Below, piece by piece: positions 16,164 to 25,141 of a DNA stretch of 64,000 nt (positions within the stretch are counted from its first letter, which is position 1; each line of letters begins with the position of its first letter). The stretch comes from Rhodovulum robiginosum. GTDB taxonomy: Bacteria; Pseudomonadota; Alphaproteobacteria; Rhodobacterales; Rhodobacteraceae. The DNA is taken from positions 1-64,000 of the forward strand of contig NZ_RWGU01000048.1 of the NCBI RefSeq assembly GCF_003944755.1, written 5' to 3'. Both the position numbers and the translations under genes were made by a program. The notes under the pieces were generated by a model, which was not told where the DNA came from, did no database searches, and saw only the letters and a list, made by a program, of their open reading frames with translations.

Positions 16164-17876
16164 TTGCCCGCCTTCCGACGACCGCGCCCCCTTGCCGCCC
16201 TTGCCCTGACCGCCGCCCTCGCGGCGGCGCTGCCGGTGAAGGCACAAGAGGCGGGGCTGGCCGGCGCCTATCTCGCCGCGCGCCAGGCCAGCATGACGAG
16301 CGATTACCGCGAGGCGGCCACCTACTACGCCCGCGCCCTTGCGGCCGATCCCGCCAACCCGCGGCTGATGGAGAACGCGCTGACCGCCTTTGTCGGGCTC
16401 GGCGATGTCGCGTCGGCCATCCCGGTGGCGCGGCGGCTGCAATCGGCGGGGCAGGACAACCAGATCGCGCATATGGTGCTGTTGGCCGACCAGGTCGAGC
16501 GCGGCGCCTTCGCCCAGGCGATCGACGATATCGAGGCCGGGCGCAGTGCCGGCCCGCTGCTCGACGGTCTGATGCTGGCCTGGGGCCATCTCGGCCTGGG
16601 GCGCATGTCCGAGGCGCTCGAGGCGTTCGACGCGGCGGCCGAGACAGACTGGCTGAAATCTTTCGGCCTCTACCACAAGGCGCTGGCACTTGCGATGGTC
16701 GGCGATTTCGAGGGCGCCGACGCGATTTTTTCGGGCGAGGCCGGCGGGCAGGTGCAGGCCACGCGGCGCGGCGTGATCGCCCATGCCGCCATCCTCAGCC
16801 AGCTTGAACGCAACGAGGACGCCATCGCCGCCATCGACGCGGTGTTCGGCCCCGATGCCGACCCCGGCATCGTCGATCTGCGCCGCCGGCTGGCCGAGGG
16901 CGAGACCCTGCGCTTCGACATGATCGAAACCCCGCGCGAGGGCGCGGCCGAGGTGTTCTATACGCTTGCCAGCGCGCTCAGCGGCGACGCGGTGGACAGC
17001 TACACGCTGATCTATTCGCGCCTGGCCGAGTACCTTGCGCCGGACAACACGGATGCGATGCTGATGTCGGCGGCGTTGCTGGAATCGCAGCGCCAGTACG
17101 TGCTGGCCTCCGAAACCTACAGCCGTGTGCCCGAGGACGACCCGGCCTATTACGCCGCTGTCCTGGGCCAGGCCGAGGCGCTGCGAGAATCCGGCGATGC
17201 CGACGCCGCCATCGAGGTCTTGCGCGCGCTTGCCGAGACTCACCCCGACATTGCTGTCGTACACGTGACCCTCGGCGACACCCTGCGCCGGCTCGAGCGG
17301 TTCGAAGAAGCGCGCCAGGCCTATGACAATGCCATCGCCCTGTTGGGCGAGCCCGAGCGGCGGCAATGGATCGTCTACTACGCCCGCGGCATCGTGAACG
17401 AACGGATCGACCGCTGGGAGGCAGCCGAGGCCGATTTCCGCAAGGCGCTCGAGCTTGAGCCCGACCAGCCGCAGGTGCTGAACTATCTCGGCTATTCCTA
17501 TGTCGAGATGCAGACCAACCTCGACGAGGCGCTAGACATGATCGAACGCGCCGTCGAGGCCCGGCCCAACGACGGTTACATCACCGACAGTCTCGGCTGG
17601 GTCCTCTACCGGCTCGGCCGTTACCGCGAGGCCGTGCCCCAGATGGAACGCGCCGCCGAGCTGGAACCGGTGGACCCGATCGTCAACGACCATCTGGGCG
17701 ATGTCTACTGGGCCGTCGGGCGCCAACTCGAGGCGCGGTTCCAGTGGCGGCGGGCGCTGTCGTTCGACCCCGAAAAGGACGAGGCCGAGCGCATCCGCCG
17801 CAAGTTGGAGGTCGGGCTCGACGCCGTTCTGGAAGAAGAGGGGGCCCCGCCCCTGGAGCCGCTCAATGACGGTTGA
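16164..17876 (+). CDS. Secreted tetratricopeptide-repeat protein
   Basis: About 570 residues made mostly of TPR helix pairs, such as [15 protein letters not shown] near the N-terminus and [16 protein letters not shown] and L-G-Y-S-Y-V-E near residues 420-450. I chose a TTG start: CCGGAG lies seven bases upstream, and translation from it gives a clean signal peptide (basic P-A-F-R-R-P-R-P, hydrophobic core, V-K-A-Q-E cleavage region). An in-frame ATG at 16119 has no ribosome binding site and would bury that signal. It is probably periplasmic or outer-membrane-associated and a protein-binding scaffold. ispE starts inside its last 11 bases. Confidence 0.82.
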   Translation: MPAFRRPRPLAALALTAALAAALPVKAQEAGLAGAYLAARQASMTSDYREAATYYARALAADPANPRLMENALTAFVGLGDVASAIPVARRLQSAGQDNQIAHMVLLADQVERGAFAQAIDDIEAGRSAGPLLDGLMLAWGHLGLGRMSEALEAFDAAAETDWLKSFGLYHKALALAMVGDFEGADAIFSGEAGGQVQATRRGVIAHAAILSQLERNEDAIAAIDAVFGPDADPGIVDLRRRLAEGETLRFDMIETPREGAAEVFYTLASALSGDAVDSYTLIYSRLAEYLAPDNTDAMLMSAALLESQRQYVLASETYSRVPEDDPAYYAAVLGQAEALRESGDADAAIEVLRALAETHPDIAVVHVTLGDTLRRLERFEEARQAYDNAIALLGEPERRQWIVYYARGIVNERIDRWEAAEADFRKALELEPDQPQVLNYLGYSYVEMQTNLDEALDMIERAVEARPNDGYITDSLGWVLYRLGRYREAVPQMERAAELEPVDPIVNDHLGDVYWAVGRQLEARFQWRRALSFDPEKDEAERIRRKLEVGLDAVLEEEGAPPLEPLNDG

Positions 17877-18705
17877 GGCGTTTGCCCCGGCCAAGGTCAA
17901 CCTCACCCTGCATGTGACCGGCCAGCGGCCCGACGGGTATCACACGCTCGACAGCCTGGTGATCTTCGTCGATGCCGGCGACCGGTTGTCGTTCGATGCG
18001 GCCGAGACGTTGTCGCTGACCGTTACCGGCCCCCGCGCCGACGGCGTGCCTGGGGACGCGCGCAACCTGGTGTGGAAGGCGGCCGATCTGCTGGGCCCCG
18101 GGCGCGGCGCGGCGATTGTCCTGGAAAAACACCTGCCCGCGGCGGCGGGCATCGGCGGCGGTTCGTCCGACGCGGCCGCCGCGCTGCGCGGGCTGGCGCG
18201 GCTCTGGGAGGTCGATCTGCCCGAGGCCGCGGAGCTGCTGGCGCTGGGCGCCGACGTGCCGGCCTGCCTGAAGCCCCGCCCGCTGCGGATGCAGGGGGTC
18301 GGAGAAACCATCCTGCCCGGACCGGAGATGCCGGCGATGGCGCTGGTTCTGATCAACCCAGGGGTAGAAGTTTCCACGCCCGCCGTGTTCAAGGCGCTCG
18401 ACCGCAAGGACAACCCGGCGATGCCCACCCCGCCGGGCTGGGCCAGTGCCGCGGTCATGGCCCACTGGCTGGGCCGACAGCGCAACGACCTGGAGCCGCC
18501 CGCGCTGGCCCAGGCACCGGTGATCGGCGCGGTCCTGGCCGCGCTGGACGACACGCCGGGCTGCCTGTTGGCGCGGATGTCGGGCTCGGGGGCTACCTGT
18601 TTCGGGATCTACGAAACGAACGAAGACGCCACGGCGGCCACCGATGCCCTGCGGCGCGCCCGCCCCGACTGGTGGGTGCAGGCGGCAGTGCCGGTCAGCA
18701 TGTAA
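17866..18705 (+). CDS. ispE: 4-diphosphocytidyl-2-C-methyl-D-erythritol kinase
   Basis: This 279-residue GHMP kinase phosphorylates CDP-methylerythritol in the MEP route to isopentenyl diphosphate. The ATP-binding glycine loop [12 protein letters not shown] is at residues 91-102, Lys10 in A-P-A-K-V-N and Asp130 in L-G-A-D-V-P are the expected catalytic pair, and M-S-G-S-G-A-T is near the C-terminus. The ATG overlaps the end of the TPR gene by 11 bases. A polyprenyl diphosphate synthase that uses the product lies next door on the opposite strand. Confidence 0.95.
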   Translation: MTVEAFAPAKVNLTLHVTGQRPDGYHTLDSLVIFVDAGDRLSFDAAETLSLTVTGPRADGVPGDARNLVWKAADLLGPGRGAAIVLEKHLPAAAGIGGGSSDAAAALRGLARLWEVDLPEAAELLALGADVPACLKPRPLRMQGVGETILPGPEMPAMALVLINPGVEVSTPAVFKALDRKDNPAMPTPPGWASAAVMAHWLGRQRNDLEPPALAQAPVIGAVLAALDDTPGCLLARMSGSGATCFGIYETNEDATAATDALRRARPDWWVQAAVPVSM

Positions 18706-18741
18706 TGCTTTGGCGGCACCGGCGCGCACGAACGCTCTGCC

Positions 18742-19743
18742 TCAGTTGATCCGTGCCACCACGTAATCGGCCAGATCGCGCAGCATGTCGCGGATCTCGT
18801 GCTCGGGCAGGTGGGTCAGTGCCTCTTTCGCCGTCTCCGCCCAGCCCAGCGCATCGGCGCGCGTGTCGCTCAGCGCCGCGTGCTTGTCCATCAGCGCAAG
18901 TGCCTGTTCCAGGTCGCCCTCGCGCTGATCGCCCTTCTCGATGGTCCGGGCCCAGAACGCGCGTTCTTCCGCGTCGGCCTTGGCCACCGCCTTGATCAGC
19001 GGCAGCGTCAGCTTGCGCTCGCGGAAGTCGTCGCCCACGTTCTTGCCGGTCGACGCGCTGTCGCCCTCGAAATCCAGAAGGTCGTCGACGATCTGAAAAC
19101 TGATGCCCAGCGCGTCGCCATAGGTGTAAAGCGCGCGCACCGCGTCTTCGCCCATGCCCGCGATCACGCCGCCCACCTCGGTCGCCGCCGAGAACAGGGC
19201 CGCGGTCTTGCCGCGCACGACCTTGAGGTAAATCGCTTCGTCGGTACGCAGGTCGCGCGCCGCGGTCAGTTGCAGCACCTCGCCCTCGGCGATCGTCGCC
19301 GCGGCGTTCGACAGGATGTCCAGCACCCTCAGGCTGCCGGTCTCGACCATCAACTGGAACGACCGCGCGAACAGGTAATCGCCCACAAGCACGCTGGATT
19401 TGTTGTCCCAGAGCAGGTTCGCCGTGGGCCGCCCGCGGCGTTGGCCGCTTTCGTCAACCACATCATCATGCAAGAGCGTGGCGGTATGGATGAACTCCAC
19501 CGTCGCGGCCAGGTGCACGTGATAGGGCCCCTCGTAGCCGCACATGCGCGCGGCGGCCAGGGTCAGCATGGGCCTGAGCCGCTTGCCCCCCGCCTCGATC
19601 AGGTGGGCCGAGACCTCGGGAATGCGCGGGGCGTGTTCCGAGGCCATCCGCTCGCGGATCAGCGCGTTGACTGCCGCCATCTCGTCGGCCAGAAGGGCGC
19701 CCAACCGTTCGTGGGGTTTGCTCGCAGGGTGGTCCAGGCCCAT
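18742..19743 (-). CDS. Polyprenyl diphosphate synthase (long-chain, quinone tail)
   Basis: The 333-residue trans-prenyltransferase carries both aspartate-rich motifs: L-L-H-D-D-V-V-D near residue 93 and Q-I-V-D-D-L-L-D-F near 220, plus G-G-K-R-L-R-P-M for substrate binding. It matches the octaprenyl/decaprenyl synthase group (IspB, DdsA) that builds the ubiquinone side chain; the small residue pattern before the first motif does not allow me to read the chain length. ATG at 19743 follows GAGGA; a GTG one codon earlier is also possible. It diverges from the DUF2007 gene across 55 bases. Confidence 0.93.
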   Translation of the reverse strand: MGLDHPASKPHERLGALLADEMAAVNALIRERMASEHAPRIPEVSAHLIEAGGKRLRPMLTLAAARMCGYEGPYHVHLAATVEFIHTATLLHDDVVDESGQRRGRPTANLLWDNKSSVLVGDYLFARSFQLMVETGSLRVLDILSNAAATIAEGEVLQLTAARDLRTDEAIYLKVVRGKTAALFSAATEVGGVIAGMGEDAVRALYTYGDALGISFQIVDDLLDFEGDSASTGKNVGDDFRERKLTLPLIKAVAKADAEERAFWARTIEKGDQREGDLEQALALMDKHAALSDTRADALGWAETAKEALTHLPEHEIRDMLRDLADYVVARIN

Positions 19744-19798
19744 CACGTCCTCGTCGCGTTGCTCGACAAAGGGCGTGCGCTGCCCTTATGTCGCTGTC

Positions 19799-20029
19799 AT
19801 GAAAGAACTGATCCGCACCAACGACCCGACGCTCATCGCCTATGTCTCGGCGCTTCTACAGGGCGAGGGGATAGACTGCTTTCAGATGGATGTCCACATG
19901 AGCGTCCTGGAGGGTTCGATAGGCGTATTGCCGCGCAGGATGATGGTGCGCGAGGCCGACCACTTCCGCGCCCGCGCCATCCTTCGCGACAACGGCATCT
20001 CCCTGCCGGAGGATGACGGGGCGCGATGA
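19799..20029 (+). CDS. DUF2007 small protein (putative signal transducing)
   Basis: A 76-residue protein with the DUF2007 pattern: M-K-E-L-I-R-T-N-D-P at the start, L-L-Q-G-E-G-I-D-C-F in the middle and V-R-E-A-D-H-F-R-A-R-A-I-L near the end. The domain resembles a small ferredoxin-like/GlnB-like fold and is thought to bind a partner or ligand, but no function is established. Its stop codon overlaps the next start in an ATGA arrangement, coupling it to a tRNA methyltransferase-type gene. Confidence 0.85.
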   Translation: MKELIRTNDPTLIAYVSALLQGEGIDCFQMDVHMSVLEGSIGVLPRRMMVREADHFRARAILRDNGISLPEDDGAR

Positions 20030-20781
20030 CCGCGCTGACCGAGGACGCGTTTCTCGGCGGCCGGCTGTGCGTGGCCCAGCCCGCCCGCGGCTACCGCGCC
20101 GGGGCCGACCCGGTGCTGCTGGCCGCCGCCGTGCCCGCCCGCCCCGGCGAGACGGTGCTGGAGCTGGGCTGCGGCACCGGCGTGGCCAGCCTGTGCCTGG
20201 GCGCGCGGGTGCCGGGGCTGCACCTGACGGGGGTCGAGCGTCAGCCCGCCTATGCGGCGCTGGCCCGGCAGAATGCCGCACGCAACGCCATCGCGCTCTC
20301 GGTGGTCGAGGCCGACCTCGCGGCGCTGCCCGCCGATCTGCGGGCCCAAAGCTTCGACCACGTCCTGGCCAACCCGCCCTATTACCTGCGCACGGGCGGC
20401 ACCCCGGCCGCCGACGCGGGCCGCGAGGCGGCGCTGGGCGAGGAGACGCCGCTGGCACTCTGGCTCGACAGCGCGACCCGGCGCCTGGCCCCCGGCGGCT
20501 GGCTGACGCTGATCCAGCGCGCCGAACGCCTTCCTGCGCTGGTTTCTGCGCTCGACAGCCGTTTGGGCAACGCTGCGATCCTGCCGCTGGCGCCCCGCGC
20601 CGGGCGCCCGGCCAAGCTGATCCTCCTGCGCGCACGCAAGGGCGGACGCGGCGCTTTTCGCCTGCTGCCACCCCTCGTGCTGCACGCCGGCGACCGGCAC
20701 CGCAGCGACAAAGACGACTATGCCCCGGAGGTCGCCGCGGTGCTGCGTCAGGGGGCCGCACTGGTCTGGCCAGAGGGCTGA
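20026..20781 (+). CDS. TrmN6/YfiC-type N6-adenine methyltransferase
   Basis: The 251-residue SAM-dependent methyltransferase has motif I E-L-G-C-G-T-G-V-A-S near residue 46 and the catalytic N-P-P-Y-Y (N6-adenine type) near residue 122. The N-terminal D-A-F-L-G-G-R-L and Y-R-A-G-A-D-P-V-L-L-A-A match COG4123, the family of TrmN6 that methylates A37 of tRNA-Val in E. coli. That exact target is not proven for alphaproteobacteria. ATGA overlap with the DUF2007 gene. Confidence 0.88.
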   Translation: MTALTEDAFLGGRLCVAQPARGYRAGADPVLLAAAVPARPGETVLELGCGTGVASLCLGARVPGLHLTGVERQPAYAALARQNAARNAIALSVVEADLAALPADLRAQSFDHVLANPPYYLRTGGTPAADAGREAALGEETPLALWLDSATRRLAPGGWLTLIQRAERLPALVSALDSRLGNAAILPLAPRAGRPAKLILLRARKGGRGAFRLLPPLVLHAGDRHRSDKDDYAPEVAAVLRQGAALVWPEG

Positions 20782-20884
20782 CGGGGGCCTAGTCACGATT
20801 TCCGCGCGTTCAAGGGCGTGACACGACTCGGGTTTCGTGCTGCACTGTGAATACCAAATGTCAGTCACAGAGGGAGCGACGGCC

Positions 20885-21052
20885 ATGAATCTGGGATCGC
20901 ATCTGCAGGAGCTTCGCAGAAAACACCAAAACCTCTCGGAACAGGTGGAACAGGCACAGCGCAGCCCCGGCATCGACGATTTGCAGGTGGCCGAACTCAA
21001 GAAACGCAAACTGCGGCTGAAGGAAGAGATCGAGCGGCTGTCTCAGGTCTGA
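20885..21052 (+). CDS. YdcH-like DUF465 small coiled-coil protein
   Basis: A 55-residue, highly charged helical protein with the DUF465 pattern L-R-R-K-H-Q-N-L near residue 10-17 and D-L-Q-V-A-E-L-K-K-R-K-L-R-L-K-E-E-I near the end. Such proteins form short coiled-coils; their role is unknown. ATG at 20885 has AGAGGGAG upstream. Its last ten bases overlap the convergent DMT transporter gene. Confidence 0.85.
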   Translation: MNLGSHLQELRRKHQNLSEQVEQAQRSPGIDDLQVAELKKRKLRLKEEIERLSQV

Positions 21053-21918
21053 ACGGCCCGGCGCGCGCTGGCCCTGGCGGCCAGCGCCGCGCCCCCCGTG
21101 ATCAGCATTGCGGCGGTCAACAGCGTCGGTGTCGGCGCAGCAATGCCCGTGGCGACCAGGACCACCGTCGACAGCAGCGGCGCGGCATAGCTCGCCACGC
21201 CCAATAGCTGTATATCGCCGCGCTTGACGCCGACATCCCAGACGTAAAAGGCCAGTCCGACCGGCCCCAGCCCGAGCCCCAGCACCGACAACCAGCCAAG
21301 CAGCCCGACAGGCCAGGCGGTTTCTTCCAGCGCCAGGTGGAGCGGCAGCGACAGCAGCGAAGTGGCCAGGCAAAAGACTGCCACGCTGGCCGTCGGCACT
21401 GTGCCCAGCCGCCGCGACAGCACCGAATAGCTCGACCACGTGAGCGCGCACAAAAGCGCGATCCCATAGCCCGGCAGTGCCGTTCCGTCGAAGCCGGTGG
21501 CGCCGCGCGCCACGATCAGCGCAGCGCCGGCAAAGCCCGCCAATGCCCCCAGTACATGCCCAGACCTCAGCCTCTCGCCGGGCAAAAGCCCGGAAAAGAG
21601 CACGATCAACAGCGGCCAGAGATAGGCGATCAGCCCCGCCTCGGCCGCCGGCGCCAGCCTCAGCGCCGAGAAATAGAGCGCATGATAGCCAAACAGCCCC
21701 GCCGTGCCGAAAGCGTAGACCTTCAACGGCACCGCCTTCAAAAGCGCCGCCTCGCCCGTGGTGACGACCCAGACCAGGCCGATCGCGCCGCCGATGCCAA
21801 AGCTCATCGCGTTAAGCTGCAGCGGCGGTACCGGCGCCGAACCGACGGTGAACAGCGCCAACAGCGCCCAGAGCAGGACGGCGAGAAAACCGATGGCGGT
21901 GGCGCGGGGGCGGGTCAT
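21043..21918 (-). CDS. EamA/DMT-superfamily exporter
   Basis: The 291-residue protein has about ten membrane helices arranged as two EamA halves, with L-L-W-A-L-L-A-L-F-T at the first helix, A-Y-L-W-P-L-L-I-V-L-F near residue 97-107 and Y-A-A-P-L-L-S-T-V in the second half. The Y-L-W-P-L motif resembles the aromatic amino-acid exporter YddG, so export of aromatic or other neutral amino acids is a reasonable guess. It converges on the YdcH-like gene with a ten-base overlap. Confidence 0.85.
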   Translation of the reverse strand: MTRPRATAIGFLAVLLWALLALFTVGSAPVPPLQLNAMSFGIGGAIGLVWVVTTGEAALLKAVPLKVYAFGTAGLFGYHALYFSALRLAPAAEAGLIAYLWPLLIVLFSGLLPGERLRSGHVLGALAGFAGAALIVARGATGFDGTALPGYGIALLCALTWSSYSVLSRRLGTVPTASVAVFCLATSLLSLPLHLALEETAWPVGLLGWLSVLGLGLGPVGLAFYVWDVGVKRGDIQLLGVASYAAPLLSTVVLVATGIAAPTPTLLTAAMLITGGAALAARASARRAVQT

Positions 21919-21984
21919 GGGCGCTTTCTAGCCCTGCCGCCCGGCCCCTGCCAGAGCCGATCGCCCGCGGCCGGCGTCGCGCCC

Positions 21985-22050
21985 ATGGGTATTTGGACCA
22001 AGAAGAATGGAACGCGGCGCGCCTGTCTTCTTCTTGGCCGAAATACCCAT
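21985..22050. repeat. Inverted pair of the dispersed GAAGAA...AAATACCC motif
   Basis: Bases 21985-22007 and the reverse complement of 22028-22050 agree at 21 of 23 positions; the core is GGGTATTT, three variable bases, then CCAAGAAGAA. The arms are 20 bases apart. The same motif in single form lies at 4972-4994 after pheT. Further short hairpins (GCGCGC/GCGCGC) follow on the right. No protein is encoded. Confidence 0.65.
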
Positions 22051-22080
22051 GCGCGCAGCGCGCCCGCGGCACGCGGGCAC

Positions 22081-22107
22081 GAAAAAGGGCGGCCGCGCGG
22101 GCCGCCC
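22081..22107 (-). terminator. Intrinsic terminator after phaB
   Basis: GGGCGGCC and GGCCGCCC form a perfect eight-base stem with a GCGCG loop; on the minus strand it is followed by TTTTTC. It lies 24 bases past the phaB stop, the expected place for the end of the phaA-phaB transcript. Confidence 0.8.
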
Positions 22108-22130
22108 AGTTCAGCCGCGATGGTGCGCGC

Positions 22131-22853
22131 TCAGACGAAGAACTGCCCGCCATTGGCCGAGATCGTCGAGCCGTTGATGAACTCGGCATCGTCGGCGGCG
22201 AGAAAGACCACGCAGCGCGCGATTTCCTCGGGTTCGCCCAGCCGGCCGGTTGGGATCTGGCCGATGATCGCCTCGCGCACTTTTTCAGGCACTGCCATCA
22301 CCATCTCGGTGGCGATGTAGCCCGGGCAGATCGCGTTGGCGGTGATGCCGAAGCGCGCGCCCTCTTGCGCCAGCGATTTGACGATGCCCAGATCGCCGGC
22401 CTTGGTGGCGGCGTAGTTCACCTGGGCGAACTGGCCCTTTTGACCATTGATCGAAGAGATCACGATGACACGGCCGAACTTGCGCTCGCGCATCCCCGGC
22501 CAGATCGGGTGGACGGTGTTGAACACGCCGGTGAGGTTGGTGTCGATCACCTCTTGCCACTGTTCGGGCGTCATCTTGTGGAACGGCGCGTCGCGGGTAA
22601 TGCCGGCATTGGCGACGACCACGTCGATGGGGCCGAGATCGGCCTCGACCTGGGCGATGCCGGCCTTCGACGCCTCGTAGTCGGCAGCGTTCCATTTGTA
22701 GGTCTTGATGCCGGTTTCGGCGGTGAAGGCGGCGGCCTTTTCGTCGTTACCGGCATAGGTGGCGGCGACGTCGTAGCCGGCCTCTTTCAGCGCTTTCGAG
22801 ATGGCCGCGCCGATGCCGCGGCTACCGCCGGTGACGAGTGCAACTCTTGCCAT
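22131..22853 (-). CDS. phaB: Acetoacetyl-CoA reductase
   Basis: The 240-residue short-chain dehydrogenase reduces acetoacetyl-CoA to (R)-3-hydroxybutyryl-CoA with NADPH for polyhydroxybutyrate. The nucleotide loop G-G-S-R-G-I-G is at residues 9-15, and the catalytic residues Ser134, Tyr147 and Lys151 are present (N-Y-A-A-T-K). The C-terminal T-I-S-A-N-G-G-Q-F is typical of PhaB (also called PhbB). It lies 89 bases downstream of phaA with a strong hairpin between them. Confidence 0.95.
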   Translation of the reverse strand: MARVALVTGGSRGIGAAISKALKEAGYDVAATYAGNDEKAAAFTAETGIKTYKWNAADYEASKAGIAQVEADLGPIDVVVANAGITRDAPFHKMTPEQWQEVIDTNLTGVFNTVHPIWPGMRERKFGRVIVISSINGQKGQFAQVNYAATKAGDLGIVKSLAQEGARFGITANAICPGYIATEMVMAVPEKVREAIIGQIPTGRLGEPEEIARCVVFLAADDAEFINGSTISANGGQFFV

Positions 22854-22907
22854 GGTTCCTCCGGGTGGTCGTGGTTTGCGTCAGCAATGCTGTTACGCAA
22901 GAAATGC

Positions 22908-22934
22908 CGGGCGCGCAACAATATTGCGCGCCCG
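22908..22934 (-). terminator. Perfect hairpin between phaA and phaB
   Basis: CGGGCGCGCAA and TTGCGCGCCCG make an 11-base perfect stem with a five-base loop, eight bases past the phaA stop. On the minus strand it is followed by GCATTTCTTG, only weakly U-rich. It could be a leaky terminator or a 3' stabilising structure that sets the phaA:phaB ratio. Confidence 0.5.
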
Positions 22935-22942
22935 TAGCGTGA

Positions 22943-24118
22943 TTACGGGCGCTCCAGGCACATGGCGACGCCCATGCCGCCGCCGATGCAGAGCGTGGCG
23001 AGGCCCTTTTGGGCGCCGCGCCGCTTCATCTCGAACAACAGCGTGTTGAGGATGCGCGCGCCCGAGGCGCCGATCGGGTGGCCGATGGCGATGGCGCCGC
23101 CGTTGACGTTGACCACGGCCGGGTCCCAGCCCATGTCCTTGTTGACCGCGCAGGCCTGGGCCGCGAAGGCCTCGTTGGCCTCGACGAGGTCGAGATCCTC
23201 GGCCTTCCAGCCGGCCTTTTCCAGAGCCTTGCGCGAGGCGGGGATGGGACCCGTGCCCATGATCGAGGGGTCGAGGCCGGCGGTCGCGTAAGAGACGATG
23301 CGCGCCAGCGGTTCAAGCCCGCGCTTTTCGGCCTCTTCGGCGCTCATCACCAGAACGCCGGCGGCGCCGTCGTTGATGCCCGACGCGTTGCCCGCGGTGA
23401 CCGATCCGTCCTTGGCAAACGCCGGGCGCAGTTTCTGCATGCTTTCGATCGTGGCGCCGTGGCGGATGTATTCGTCATCCTCGACGACGGTCTCGCCCTT
23501 GCGGTGGGTCACGGTCACCGGCACGATCTCGTCCTTGAACTTGCCGGCCTTCTGGGCGGCCTCGGCCTTGTTCTGGCTGGCCAGCGCGAATTCGTCCTGT
23601 TGGTCGCGGCCAATCTGCCACTGCTCGGCCACGTTTTCGGCGGTCTGGCCCATGTGGTAGCCGTTGAACGCGTCCCAAAGACCGTCCTTGATCATCGAGT
23701 CGATGAACTTGACGTCGCCCATCTTGTGGCCCGCGCGCAGGTGCGCGACATGGGTGCTGAGCGACATGTTCTCTTGACCGCCCGCGGCGACGATGGAGGC
23801 ATCGCCGAGCTGGATGTGCTGGGCGGCCAGGGCCACCGCGCGCAGCCCCGAGCCGCAGACCTGGTTGATGCCCCAGGCGGCCGATTCGGTGGGCAGACCG
23901 GCGTTGATATGGGCCTGGCGCGCCGGGTTCTGGCCCTGGCCTCCGGTCAGAACCTGGCCGAGGATGGTTTCCGACACGTCCGATTTGTCGATGCCCGCGC
24001 GCGCGACCAGCTCTTCCAGCACGACCTTGCCGAGGTCGTGGGCGGGAACGGTTGCGAATGAGCCATTGAAACTGCCGACCGGCGTGCGCGCGGCCGAAAC
24101 GATAACGACATTGGTCAT
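22943..24118 (-). CDS. phaA: Acetyl-CoA acetyltransferase (beta-ketothiolase)
   Basis: The 391-residue biosynthetic thiolase condenses two acetyl-CoA to acetoacetyl-CoA, the first step to polyhydroxybutyrate and also the entry to the ethylmalonyl-CoA pathway. The catalytic residues are visible: nucleophile Cys88 in Q-V-C-G-S-G, His347 in [11 protein letters not shown] and Cys377 in C-I-G-G-G-M-G. ATG at 24118 follows AAGGACAG and gives the normal family length; 21 upstream residues in the longer frame are not family-like. Confidence 0.96.
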   Translation of the reverse strand: MTNVVIVSAARTPVGSFNGSFATVPAHDLGKVVLEELVARAGIDKSDVSETILGQVLTGGQGQNPARQAHINAGLPTESAAWGINQVCGSGLRAVALAAQHIQLGDASIVAAGGQENMSLSTHVAHLRAGHKMGDVKFIDSMIKDGLWDAFNGYHMGQTAENVAEQWQIGRDQQDEFALASQNKAEAAQKAGKFKDEIVPVTVTHRKGETVVEDDEYIRHGATIESMQKLRPAFAKDGSVTAGNASGINDGAAGVLVMSAEEAEKRGLEPLARIVSYATAGLDPSIMGTGPIPASRKALEKAGWKAEDLDLVEANEAFAAQACAVNKDMGWDPAVVNVNGGAIAIGHPIGASGARILNTLLFEMKRRGAQKGLATLCIGGGMGVAMCLERP

Positions 24119-24151
24119 GGGTCTGTCCTTTTGCCCGGGTTGTCGGCGCGG

Positions 24152-24157
24152 ACTATA
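24152..24157 (-). promoter_or_regulatory. Probable -10 element of the phaAB promoter
   Basis: Read on the minus strand this is TATAGT, a five-of-six match, placed about 33 bases before the phaA ATG. No good -35 lies at the usual distance; instead a TGCATATGC palindrome-like string is just upstream, which could hold a regulator site. A role for PhaR, which recognises TGC-rich palindromes in other bacteria, is speculation. Confidence 0.45.
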
Positions 24158-24214
24158 GTTGATGCATATGCGGAAATGCACCCCTGTCCGCGGGCCGAAT
24201 TGCGGCCGCCCGGG

Positions 24215-25054
24215 TCAGGCGCTGCGGCGCTCGGTGCGTGTCTGCCAGGGCGGTACCAGCGTGGGCGCGGCAAAGGCATAGCCCTGCATGCAGTCGACCC
24301 CAAGCTCGGTCAGGAACACCGCGTCGGCGGCGGTTTCAACGTTCTCGGCCACGGTCAGCATATCGAAATGGCGCGCGATCGAGATCAGTGCCGCGGTCAG
24401 CACCTGGTTGTCGGCATTGGCGTGGATGCCGCGGATGAACTGGCCGTCGATCTTGAGGATGTCGAAATAGAACTCGCGCAGGTAGCGGAAGGCGGTGTAG
24501 CCCGCGCCGAAATCGTCGAGCGCGAAGGAGATGCCGCGCTTTTGCAGGTCGCGCATGAAGACGGTCACGAGGTCGGGCACGGTCATCGCCGAGCTTTCGG
24601 TGATTTCCAGGATCAGCCGTTCGGCGATGGTCGGGTCGACGGCAAGCCCGCGTTCCAGCGTCTGCATCCAGCGCGGATAACCGACCGAGCGGGCCGACAT
24701 GTTGACCGAGAGCCGCAGGTCATCGGCCCGGGCCAACGCGACGAGGCCCATCTCGAGCGCGAAGCAGTCGATCAGGCGCCCCGTTTCGGTGGTTTCCACC
24801 GCGTCCATGAAATCGCGCGCGGGAATGGTGCGCCCGCCCTCGTCGAAGATCCGAATCAGGCCTTCGTAGAAGGCCGGGCGGGAGGTGTTGCCGGTGGTGA
24901 CGACGGGCTGAAAGGCCAGCGCCGTGTCGCCGCGCGCGATCGCGCGCCGCACCAGGGTGAGCGTGTCGTCCTCGCGGCCTGCAACAGCAGCCGACAGCGG
25001 GCTGTCCTCGCGCGGGTCGCACGCGGATAGCGCGCTGTCCTTGCCGGGTTCCAT
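24215..25054 (-). CDS. Stand-alone EAL-domain protein (c-di-GMP phosphodiesterase type)
   Basis: The 279-residue protein is an EAL domain with a short N-terminal extension and no GGDEF, PAS or membrane segment. The signature is E-G-L-I-R (Glu64) instead of E-A-L. The other metal and catalytic positions are present: Asn118 in S-V-N-M-S, the Glu in L-E-I-T-E (150-153), Asp180-Asp181 in D-D-F-G, Lys201 in I-L-K-I-D, Glu237/Glu240 in A-E-N-V-E and Gln257 in M-Q-G-Y. Hydrolysis of cyclic di-GMP is therefore likely. GGAGG precedes the ATG. Confidence 0.88.
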   Translation of the reverse strand: MEPGKDSALSACDPREDSPLSAAVAGREDDTLTLVRRAIARGDTALAFQPVVTTGNTSRPAFYEGLIRIFDEGGRTIPARDFMDAVETTETGRLIDCFALEMGLVALARADDLRLSVNMSARSVGYPRWMQTLERGLAVDPTIAERLILEITESSAMTVPDLVTVFMRDLQKRGISFALDDFGAGYTAFRYLREFYFDILKIDGQFIRGIHANADNQVLTAALISIARHFDMLTVAENVETAADAVFLTELGVDCMQGYAFAAPTLVPPWQTRTERRSA

Positions 25055-25141
25055 ATGAGCCTCCGTTCCAACCGTGACCCAGATGGACGAAGAAACCCTA
25101 AGAAAGCCTCAAATGGCGGATTTTACGTAAAGTTTCATGCC

